Part shown: positions 1 through 3,652 of the stretch, one piece after another
Numbering within the stretch: position 1 is the first letter of the stretch
How the letters are laid out: each line of letters starts with the position of its first letter
Assembly: GCA_018372555.1 (NCBI GenBank)
Contig: JAHAIU010000170.1
Coordinates: 1-6,313 of the forward strand
DNA: 6,313 nucleotides
Origin: Clostridium sp.
Lineage (GTDB): Bacteria > Bacillota > Clostridia > Clostridiales > Clostridiaceae
Direction: 5' to 3'
Notes under the pieces: model-generated
Told to the model about the DNA's origin: nothing
The model's input: only the letters and a program-made list of their open reading frames with translations
The model's database searches: none
Made by a program: the position numbers and the translations under genes

Positions 1-154
1 TAATTTAGATGCTCTAAATGAAGGTGAAATACTTAAGTCTATTAAGGAAAACTGTGAAGATAAAACTATAATTCTTATTTCACATAGAAAGTCTACAACT
101 GCTATATGCGATAAGGTTTATAAATTAGAAAATAAGAAAATTGAACTAGCATAA
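1..154 (+). CDS. ABC transporter ATP-binding protein, C-terminal end (partial)
   Basis: Reading from base 2 gives 50 codons and a TAA stop at 152-154; the gene enters from the left edge. The fragment begins with NLDALNE, which fits the D-loop just after Walker B (usual form SALDxxTE). About 20 residues later comes TIILISHRKST, the H-loop/switch-histidine segment of ABC ATPases (usual form TIIxIAHRLST). It ends with the typical DKVYKLENKKI strand-turn-strand. This pattern is closest to ABC exporter or permease-ATPase fusions, in which the nucleotide-binding domain is C-terminal. The substrate cannot be told because Walker A, Walker B and any membrane domain lie outside the window. An inverted-repeat element follows the stop immediately and probably ends the transcript. 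Confidence 0.85.
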   Translation, partial: NLDALNEGEILKSIKENCEDKTIILISHRKSTTAICDKVYKLENKKIELA

Positions 155-155
155 G

Positions 156-283
156 AAATAAGGTGCTGTCGCACAATGAAAAATTAATAATGAAAAATTA
201 ATGAAAAAACTCCCGAAGGAGTTTTGAAAAGAAATTAATTTTTAATTCTTAACTTGGGCTGTTTGTGCGACAGCCCCTTATTT
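156..283. repeat. MITE-like inverted-repeat element
   Basis: The 21-base outer arms at 156-176 and 263-283 are inverted copies with one mismatch; their core is GTGCGACAG on the right arm and CTGTCGCAC on the left. Inside, AAAAATTAAT (193-202) pairs with ATTAATTTTT (234-243). The centre is an 8-bp hairpin, AAAACTCC-CGAA-GGAGTTTT (206-225). Nested symmetry over about 128 bp with no coding capacity fits a miniature inverted-repeat element that folds into one long cruciform or RNA hairpin. It starts one base after the ABC gene stop. I recall similar GTGCGACAG-bearing elements in clostridial intergenic regions, but cannot confirm copy number here. I see no clear target-site duplication. Confidence 0.65.
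256..283 (+). terminator. Possible intrinsic terminator inside the repeat
   Basis: The right arm of the repeat contains its own hairpin: GGGCTGT (256-262), loop TTGTGCG, ACAGCCC (270-276), followed by CTTATTT. The 7-bp GC-rich stem and short T-rich tail would let the element end the ABC transcript before the Fur-controlled gene. The T tract is interrupted, so strength is uncertain; the full-length fold of the repeat may compete with this stem. Confidence 0.45.
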
Positions 284-295
284 AAAAAGATTCAA

Positions 296-310
296 TGATA
301 ATGATTATCA
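296..310. promoter_or_regulatory. Fur box (perfect 7-1-7 dyad)
   Basis: The 15 bases read TGATAAT-G-ATTATCA, an exact inverted repeat identical to the TGATAATNATTATCA core of Gram-positive Fur operators. It lies 68 bases before the preferred start of the YgbA-family gene. A weak promoter with -35 TTATCA (305-310, inside the box) and -10 TTTAAA (328-333, 17-base spacing) would be occluded by bound Fur, giving repression in iron-replete cells. The box is strong evidence; the promoter elements are weak. PerR (TTATAATNATTATAA) and Zur boxes have a similar layout, but the TGA/TCA ends favour Fur. Confidence 0.8.
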
Positions 311-364
311 GTATCTACAAAGATATATTTAAAATAAACATTAATATTTTACTAATATAAATGT

Positions 365-369
365 AGGAG
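365..369 (+). promoter_or_regulatory. Ribosome binding site deciding the YgbA start
   Basis: AGGAG lies 8 bases before ATG 378-380. A longer frame could begin at GTG 369-371, but that codon overlaps this site and has no suitable Shine-Dalgarno sequence upstream, so ATG 378 is chosen. Confidence 0.75.
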
Positions 370-377
370 TGGGATAT

Positions 378-668
378 ATGACTAAAATTGAGAGAGAAAA
401 GAGAACTATTGAGCTTATGATAAATATTTATTGTAAGAAAAAGCATAAGAATAAAGAATTATGTGAGGAATGTCAGGAGTTATTAGAATATGCTCATAAA
501 AGACTTAGCTATTGCAAATTTGGTGAAGAAAAAAGCACCTGTGCAAAGTGTCCAATACATTGCTATAAGAAGGATATGAAGGATAAGGTTAAGGAAGTTA
601 TGAGATTCTCAGGTCCAAGGCTTCTTATATACAATCCAATAGAATTATTTAGACATATGACGTATTAG
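378..668 (+). CDS. YgbA-family (nitrous oxide-stimulated promoter family) Cys-rich protein
   Basis: This 96-residue soluble protein matches the YgbA_NO family along its length: N-terminal REKRTIELMINIYC, middle CEECQELLEYAHKRLSYC, then CAKCPIHCYK and the C-terminal VMRFSGPRLL...P block. Counting from ATG 378 it has seven cysteines (C19, C29, C32, C46, C55, C58, C62) plus H23 and H61. C29-x2-C32 and C55-x2-C58-x3-C62 look like metal or Fe-S ligands, although no cofactor is established to my knowledge. In E. coli, ygbA belongs to the NO-responsive NsrR regulon and is linked to nitrosative stress; the biochemical activity is not known to me. Here a perfect Fur box sits upstream, suggesting iron control; Fur itself can be inactivated by NO. 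Length is normal for the family. A weak hairpin follows, and the next gene is 341 bases away, so it is probably monocistronic. Confidence 0.88.
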   Translation: MTKIEREKRTIELMINIYCKKKHKNKELCEECQELLEYAHKRLSYCKFGEEKSTCAKCPIHCYKKDMKDKVKEVMRFSGPRLLIYNPIELFRHMTY

Positions 669-694
669 GCAATTAATAGGTAACAATTAAGGGA

Positions 695-714
695 AAAACT
701 TATGGATGAGTTTT
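695..714 (+). terminator. Weak hairpin after the YgbA gene
   Basis: AAAACTTA-TGGA-TGAGTTTT forms an 8-bp stem with one G-U pair and a 4-base loop, 26 bases after the stop. The stem runs into T residues but is AT-rich, so termination may be leaky. It resembles the central hairpin of the 156-283 element (AAAACTCC-CGAA-GGAGTTTT, also followed by GAAAA), so it may be a decayed piece of the same repeat. Confidence 0.4.
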
Positions 715-1009
715 GAAAATTAAAGGTTTTAGTTAGTTTATTTTAAATCACTTTAATCTAATATTGAGACTTAGTTAGATATTGAGAGTTATAATAAATT
801 TTTAATTCAATTTTATAATTAGCATTTTTATTCATCTACTCATTAATTTTAAGTTTATAGATTTTAAGTAATTTATTTTTAAGTCTTTAAGTTTTTAATT
901 CTTTAGAAGTTAGGTAAATATTAAATAATATTATCAGGGCTTTTTAGTTGCTATTAGAACTCAATGAAATCTATATGTGGAAAATTATTAATAAAAAAGG
1001 GGAATTATT
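715..1009. other. AT-rich intergenic spacer, no gene seen
   Basis: This stretch is almost entirely A and T with no plausible ORF on either strand. The word TTTTAAGT occurs at 847, 862 and 877 (15-base steps), with CTTTAAGT following at 885. ATATTGAGA occurs twice near 760-790. Neither pattern points to a known element. The only functional signal I can propose is a weak promoter for the downstream gene. Confidence 0.5.
948..977 (+). promoter_or_regulatory. Weak candidate promoter for the DUF454 operon
   Basis: TTGCTA (948-953) and TATATG (972-977) are separated by 18 bases; each matches four of six sigma-A consensus positions. It lies about 33 bases before the start codon, at a sensible distance. 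AT-richness makes chance matches common. Confidence 0.25.
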
Positions 1010-1420
1010 ATGAAGTCTATTAAAAAATATATCTATATAACAGTAGGTCTTATAGCAGTAGTATTAGGGGCCATAGGAGTGGCATTACCTATATTGCCAA
1101 CAACACCATTTTTACTTCTTGCATCTTATTGTTTTGCAAGGGGATCTGAAAGATTTAATAATTGGTTTATAAATACAAAGCTATATAAAAATCATTTAGA
1201 ATCCTTTGTAAATGAAAGAGCAATGACATTAAAACAAAAGGTTACTTTATTAGCATTTGCTGATTTTATGTTAGCATTTCCATTAATATTTATAGATAGT
1301 TTAATTATGAAGGGTGTTATAGTTTTACTTATTCTATGTAAATTCTATTACTTTATTTTCAGAATAAAGACTATTTCACCAGAAGAAAAAGCAATTAGAA
1401 AACTTAAAGAGGAACTGTAA
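1010..1420 (+). CDS. DUF454 (YbaN-family) inner-membrane protein
   Basis: This 136-residue protein carries the DUF454 hallmark: a hydrophobic first segment (about residues 8-40) containing GAIGVALPILPTTPFLLLA (20-38), then CFARGSERFNNWF (41-53). Two further membrane segments follow at about 78-96 and 100-119, and the tail is charged (KAIRKLKEEL). Family length is typically 115-140 residues, so it looks complete. The start is ATG 1010 with AAGGGG (997-1002) 7 bases upstream. Molecular function of the family is unknown. From memory, E. coli ybaN has been listed as iron/Fur-responsive, which would fit the Fur box farther left, but I see no good Fur box directly upstream of this gene. The next gene begins 11 bases after its stop, so the two are probably co-transcribed. 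Confidence 0.88.
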   Translation: MKSIKKYIYITVGLIAVVLGAIGVALPILPTTPFLLLASYCFARGSERFNNWFINTKLYKNHLESFVNERAMTLKQKVTLLAFADFMLAFPLIFIDSLIMKGVIVLLILCKFYYFIFRIKTISPEEKAIRKLKEEL

Positions 1421-1431
1421 TTGGAGGAAAC

Positions 1432-1752
1432 ATGGAAAGAATATCATCAAATTTATTTATGTTAGCACTTATTGTTTATTATATACCAAAGCTTTTTAAA
1501 ATAAGAAAGTTCAATTATAGAAAAGCTCATATTGCTGTTGGTACTTTATCTGTAGTAGCTATGTGTTTGGCTTTATTTCAAAAGATAGGAACTGAAGATT
1601 TTATTAAATATATTGGTTTTACTTTAGTTATGCTATCTATTGGAGTTACAGGATATTTTTTAATGAAAAAGAGAGGAATTTCGAAAAAACTTCATATAAT
1701 TAGTACTATTGGATTTTTTGTATACTTATTTTTAGTTGTAGCTGTCTTTTAA
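1432..1752 (+). CDS. Small four-helix membrane protein of unknown function
   Basis: I do not recognise a family for this 106-residue protein. Hydrophobic stretches at about 7-22, 32-50, 58-78 and 87-106 suggest four membrane helices joined by short basic loops (KIRKFNYRK; MKKRGISKK). Helix 2 opens with RKAH (H33) and helix 4 with KKLH (H88). These helices should run parallel, placing both histidines at the same membrane face; bis-His heme ligation as in small cytochrome b-type four-helix proteins is possible but unproven. There is one cysteine (C45). GGAGG (1423-1427) lies 4 bases before ATG 1432, and the gene starts 11 bases after the DUF454 stop, so the pair is likely one operon and perhaps a complex. 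The C-terminus ends within the last helix. No clear terminator follows the stop. Confidence 0.75.
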   Translation: MERISSNLFMLALIVYYIPKLFKIRKFNYRKAHIAVGTLSVVAMCLALFQKIGTEDFIKYIGFTLVMLSIGVTGYFLMKKRGISKKLHIISTIGFFVYLFLVVAVF

Positions 1753-1872
1753 ATAAGATTATTTCCTATAACTTTAGAGAAGATCAACGACTAATATTTT
1801 AATTTAGATTTTCCTAACTACATCATTTAGTGCAGAACTTTTTAATTATTTAACAATTCATTCTTAATTATT

Positions 1873-1889
1873 TTGTGACTTTGTTACAG
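1873..1889. promoter_or_regulatory. Imperfect dyad, candidate Crp/Fnr-type site upstream of glutaredoxin gene
   Basis: TTGTGAC-TTT-GTTACAG is a 7-3-7 inverted repeat with five of seven positions symmetric per arm. An overlapping 5-7-5 dyad, TGACT...AGTCA, spans 1876-1892. The TGTGA half-site is what a Crp-like recognition helix with R-E-x3-R reads, but Crp sites normally have a 6-base gap before TCACA, which this does not fit. A poor promoter (TTGTTA 1881-1886, TAAGAA 1904-1909) would overlap it. It sits 66 bases before the glutaredoxin start. Confidence 0.3.
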
Positions 1890-1917
1890 TCAAAAAGGGT
1901 GCTTAAGAATATACTTA

Positions 1918-1939
1918 TATCATAATAGAATTTATGATA
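1918..1939. promoter_or_regulatory. Perfect 8-6-8 dyad next to the glutaredoxin RBS
   Basis: TATCATAA (1918-1925) and TTATGATA (1932-1939) are exact inverted copies around the spacer TAGAAT. The dyad ends one base before the GGAGG ribosome binding site. On DNA it could be an operator for an unidentified dimeric repressor; in mRNA it would be a weak AT-rich hairpin near the start. CATAAT (1921-1926) inside it also resembles a -10 box. Confidence 0.45.
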
Positions 1940-1940
1940 C

Positions 1941-1945
1941 GGAGG
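1941..1945 (+). promoter_or_regulatory. Ribosome binding site deciding the glutaredoxin start
   Basis: GGAGG lies 9 bases before ATG 1955. An in-frame ATG at 1934 precedes this site and would add MIRRNLK, with no Shine-Dalgarno sequence of its own, so it is rejected as start. Confidence 0.8.
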
Positions 1946-1954
1946 AATTTAAAA

Positions 1955-2188
1955 ATGAATAATATAAAAGTATATACAAGCAATACATGTCCATGGTGTA
2001 CAAAGGTAAAGAATTACTTAAGAAGTAACCATGTTGGATATGAAGAAGTAAATGTTTCTTACGATAGACAAGGAGCTATGGAAATGGTAGCAAAGAGTGG
2101 ACAAAGGGGAGTTCCTGTTTTAGATATAAATGGTAATATAGTAGTTGGATTTGATAAGAGACAAATTGATCGCTTATTAGGGCTTTAA
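1955..2188 (+). CDS. Glutaredoxin-like thiol oxidoreductase (YruB/NrdH type)
   Basis: This 77-residue protein has a single thioredoxin-fold glutaredoxin domain. The N-terminal strand NIKVYTS leads to the dithiol active site C12-P-W-C15. The cis-proline signature is RGVPVL (P54), followed by the G60-N...VVGFD turn and a short C-terminal helix. The size, and TxxTCPWC with GVPVLDINGNIVVGFD, resemble the compact clostridial YruB-like or NrdH-like glutaredoxins, which usually take electrons from thioredoxin reductase rather than glutathione. Clostridia generally lack glutathione, so low-molecular-weight disulfides, protein disulfides or persulfides are likelier targets. The only cysteines are the active-site pair. 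The gene stands alone between two upstream dyads and a strong terminator, so it appears monocistronic; the thiol theme is shared with the fusion protein downstream. Confidence 0.92.
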   Translation: MNNIKVYTSNTCPWCTKVKNYLRSNHVGYEEVNVSYDRQGAMEMVAKSGQRGVPVLDINGNIVVGFDKRQIDRLLGL

Positions 2189-2223
2189 AGTACAATATAA
2201 GTTGTATATTATATTTTAACTTT

Positions 2224-2267
2224 TATAGAGATATATTCTATACAAATAATATTTAAGAGATATTATT
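2224..2267. repeat. Two small AT-rich inverted repeats after the glutaredoxin gene
   Basis: TATAGA (2224-2229) pairs with TCTATA (2237-2242), and AATAATAT (2245-2252) pairs with ATATTATT (2260-2267) around TTAAGAG. Both are perfect but contain almost no G or C, so stems would be weak. They may be mRNA 3'-end structure ahead of the main terminator, or chance in AT-rich DNA. Confidence 0.25.
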
Positions 2268-2294
2268 ATTTCAGTAACTTATATATAGGAACTA

Positions 2295-2323
2295 TTGATT
2301 ATTAAAAAGAGTAAAGCTACAAT
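2295..2323 (+). promoter_or_regulatory. Candidate promoter for the Crp/Fnr gene, overlapping the terminator
   Basis: TTGATT (2295-2300) and TACAAT (2318-2323) are 17 bases apart, matching four and five of six sigma-A positions. The -10 box lies in the ascending arm and loop of the terminator hairpin. A start near 2330 would fall in the descending arm, so the new transcript would not carry the complete hairpin. The leader would be roughly 57 bases. Confidence 0.45.
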
Positions 2324-2344
2324 TAAGGTAGTTTTACTTTTTTT
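2304..2344 (+). terminator. Strong intrinsic terminator after the glutaredoxin gene
   Basis: AGTAAAGCTAC (2310-2320) pairs with GTAGTTTTACT (2328-2338) over 11 bp including one G-U pair, with loop AATTAAG. A run of seven T follows (2338-2344), and an A tract at 2304-2308 could extend the stem. This is the clearest rho-independent terminator in the window and insulates the regulator gene from the glutaredoxin transcript. Confidence 0.85.
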
Positions 2345-2386
2345 ATTTAGAAAGTAATTTAAATGATTCAATTGTGTAGGTGAAAT

Positions 2387-3040
2387 ATGGTCAAAATAAA
2401 AGATATATGTAAGAGTTATCCATTTTTAAATGAATTAGATACAGAAGTATTAAGTACTTTTTCTGAGAGAATAATTTTAAATAATTATGAAATAGGACAA
2501 AATGTATTTGATAACAAAGTTAGTTGTATAGGATTTTCTTTTATATTAGAAGGAAGGCTTAGAGTATATAAATTAGGTGATGATGGAAAAGAAATTACCC
2601 TTTATAGGCTAGGAAAAGGGGATAACTGCTTTAATACTATTCTTTGTGCACTAACTGATACTGATGAAGTATCTTTTGCAGAAGTAGAAGAAAATGCTTT
2701 AATTGCAGTACTTCCTATGGATTTATTTAAGAAATATTTACTTAATAACAATAGTTTTTTAAAGTATATATTTAAGAACTTATATAATAAGTTTGAAAAT
2801 GTTGTTGAAGGACTTCAAAAGGTTACCTTTGATAGTATAGAAAATAGAATAATAGATTATTTTAAGACTACAATGGCTAATAACAATGGTAGTAAGATAA
2901 TTTATACAACTCATGAAAAAATTGCAGCTGATATAGGATCTTCAAGAGAGGTAGTAAGTAGAAGTCTTAAGTCCCTTGAAAAAAGAGGAATATTAGAACT
3001 TGGTAGGGGAAAAATAAAAATTAAGAATTGGATTTACTAA
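2387..3040 (+). CDS. Crp/Fnr-family transcriptional regulator with Cys-containing sensor domain
   Basis: The 217-residue protein has an N-terminal cupin-like cNMP-binding fold (about 15-115; GFSFILEGRLRVYKLGDDG at 49-67), a long dimerisation helix (about 117-160) and a C-terminal winged helix-turn-helix (about 170-217). The recognition helix is SSREVVSRSLKSLEKRG: R187-E188 and R192 align with Crp R180-E181 and R185, predicting TGTGA-like half-sites. The phosphate-binding cassette of true cAMP receptors (GE...RSA) is absent; GKGDNCFNTILCAL stands there instead, with C81 and C87. With C8 and C47 these are the only cysteines, and they do not match the Fnr N-terminal Fe-S cluster spacing. A thiol, redox or other non-cAMP signal is therefore inferred. 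AGGTGA (2378-2383) serves ATG 2387. The arsR gene follows after its own promoter. Likely targets are itself, the glutaredoxin gene or the sulfur gene, but this is unproven. Confidence 0.88.
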   Translation: MVKIKDICKSYPFLNELDTEVLSTFSERIILNNYEIGQNVFDNKVSCIGFSFILEGRLRVYKLGDDGKEITLYRLGKGDNCFNTILCALTDTDEVSFAEVEENALIAVLPMDLFKKYLLNNNSFLKYIFKNLYNKFENVVEGLQKVTFDSIENRIIDYFKTTMANNNGSKIIYTTHEKIAADIGSSREVVSRSLKSLEKRGILELGRGKIKIKNWIY

Positions 3041-3045
3041 GTAAC

Positions 3046-3074
3046 TTGACAAATTATTAACAATGCTTTAGAAT
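3046..3074 (+). promoter_or_regulatory. Strong sigma-A promoter of the arsR gene
   Basis: TTGACA (3046-3051, perfect -35) and TAGAAT (3069-3074, five of six) are separated by exactly 17 bases. The promoter begins 5 bases after the Crp/Fnr stop, so arsR has an independent start. Transcription should begin near 3081, inside or just after the shared 12-base word. Confidence 0.8.
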
Positions 3075-3084
3075 TTGAATATAA
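3073..3084. promoter_or_regulatory. Shared word ATTTGAATATAA, candidate ArsR autoregulatory site
   Basis: ATTTGAATATAA overlaps the end of the -10 box and the probable start point of arsR. The identical 12 bases recur at 3602-3613 in the promoter of the fusion gene. TATTTGAAT-type half-sites are typical of ArsR/SmtB operators such as that of CadC. No good second half-site is visible here, so binding may be weaker or asymmetric. Confidence 0.45.
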
Positions 3085-3118
3085 GAATAAAATGATGTTA
3101 AAAGGGAAAGTCATAAAT

Positions 3119-3125
3119 GAGGTGG
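3119..3125 (+). promoter_or_regulatory. Ribosome binding site leaving the arsR start ambiguous
   Basis: GAGGTGG sits unusually close to ATG 3127 (4 bases from the end of GAGG). The next codon, GTG 3130, would have a 7-base gap, which is more usual. A TGA at 3118-3120 closes the frame upstream, so only these two starts are reasonable; they differ by one residue. Confidence 0.6.
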
Positions 3126-3126
3126 T

Positions 3127-3411
3127 ATGGTGGATAGTAATTATAAACAATACGAAGAAGTAGCAGAATTTTTAAAGGTATTAGCACATCCAGTAAGAAT
3201 CTGTATAGTTAAAAACCTTTTAGAAAAGGGATGCTGTAATGTAACAAATATGCATAGCTGTTTAGGAATGCCTCAATCAACTATTTCACAACACTTGCAA
3301 AAGTTAAAAAGCATAGGAATTATTAAAGGTGAAAGAAATGGTCTTGAAATAGTTTATGAAGTAGTAGACAAAAGAGTAGAAGGAATAATTAAATCCTTAA
3401 TAATTGAATAA
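3127..3411 (+). CDS. ArsR-family winged-helix repressor, probably sulfur/redox responsive
   Basis: This 94-residue protein is a standalone ArsR/SmtB-type DNA-binding domain. It shows FLKVLAHPVRICIVKNLL (about 15-32), the helix-turn-helix with recognition helix STISQHLQKLKSIGII (51-66), and the wing GERNGLEIVYEV (68-79). Length fits the family. The metal-binding ELCVCDL motif of arsenic and cadmium sensors is not present: aligned positions read NVTNM, although H43 falls where ArsR has its third Cys. It has C26, C36, C37 and C45. Persulfide-sensing ArsR proteins (SqrR, BigR) also use cysteine pairs, so a sulfane-sulfur signal is plausible, but spacing equivalence is not shown. The next gene is the sulfur-transfer fusion, starting 241 bases downstream with its own promoter and a shared operator-like word. 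It probably represses both genes. Confidence 0.85.
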   Translation: MVDSNYKQYEEVAEFLKVLAHPVRICIVKNLLEKGCCNVTNMHSCLGMPQSTISQHLQKLKSIGIIKGERNGLEIVYEVVDKRVEGIIKSLIIE

Positions 3412-3505
3412 TTTCATTTTTAACAAGTAATAAAAGTAGATTAGGTAAAAAAGTTTTTTAAATGAATATAAGTAGCAAAAGAAAGTATCAAGAAATTTAT
3501 TATTT

Positions 3506-3551
3506 ATATTACTTAATATGAGAGTAAAGATATCATATAAGTAATATTACT
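3506..3551. promoter_or_regulatory. Long inverted repeat plus palindrome upstream of the fusion gene
   Basis: ATATTACTTAATATGA (3506-3521) pairs with TCATATAAGTAATAT (3533-3547) with a single bulged base and an 11-base loop. Overlapping its right arm, AGTAATATTACT (3540-3551) is a perfect 12-bp palindrome. The half-site ATATTACT thus occurs three times, at 3506, 3540 (inverted) and 3544. It could be the 3'-end stem of the arsR transcript, though without a T tract, or a second operator for the fusion gene. Confidence 0.4.
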
Positions 3552-3590
3552 GTTTATTATAAAATTTTAAGATGCTTTTTTTATAAAATA

Positions 3591-3612
3591 TATATTTAAA
3601 TATTTGAATATA
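3591..3612. promoter_or_regulatory. Near-perfect 22-bp dyad, candidate ArsR operator
   Basis: The left half is TATATTTAAAT and the right half ATTTGAATATA; they are inverted copies except for one base pair (T against G). The dyad covers the -35 box and most of the spacer of the proposed fusion-gene promoter, a position where a bound dimer would block RNA polymerase. Its right half, continued to 3613, is the 12-base word shared with the arsR promoter. The TTTAAATATTTGAA core resembles CadC-type ArsR operators, with different half-site spacing. Confidence 0.6.
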
Positions 3613-3622
3613 ATGATATAAT
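3595..3622 (+). promoter_or_regulatory. Candidate promoter of the sulfur-transfer fusion gene
   Basis: TTTAAA (3595-3600, four of six) and TATAAT (3617-3622, perfect) are 16 bases apart. A second TATAAT lies at 3609-3614 but has no fair -35 box. The start would be near 3629, leaving a short leader with AGGAGG (3640-3645) 7 bases before ATG 3653. Confidence 0.55.
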
Positions 3623-3652
3623 AATATAAATGATATTTTAGGAGGAAATTTA

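Noticed and set aside
369..377. Upstream GTG start for the YgbA-family gene
   Set aside because: The GTG overlaps the AGGAG site that serves ATG 378, and the extra residues MGY are not part of the family pattern.
923..936. Second Fur-like site before the DUF454 gene (AAATAATATTATCA)
   Set aside because: The right half ATTATCA is perfect, but the left half matches only five of seven and the one-base gap of the 7-1-7 box is missing.
1751..1764. Short palindrome AAATAAGATTATTT at the stop of the four-helix protein gene as a terminator
   Set aside because: It is only a five- or six-pair all-AT stem without a T tract.
1934..1954. Upstream ATG start for the glutaredoxin
   Set aside because: It precedes the GGAGG site, lies inside the perfect dyad, and would add a non-family MIRRNLK extension.
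2387..3040. Calling the regulator an Fnr-type oxygen sensor or a cAMP receptor
   Set aside because: The cysteine spacing does not fit the Fnr cluster and the phosphate-binding cassette for cAMP is absent, so only the broad Crp/Fnr family is claimed.
3127..3411. Calling the ArsR protein an arsenic or cadmium sensor
   Set aside because: The ELCVCDL-type metal motif is missing and no arsenic or cadmium resistance gene is nearby.
3462..3521. 19-codon ORF between arsR and the fusion gene
   Set aside because: No Shine-Dalgarno sequence, low-complexity composition and overlap with the inverted repeat make it unlikely to be translated.
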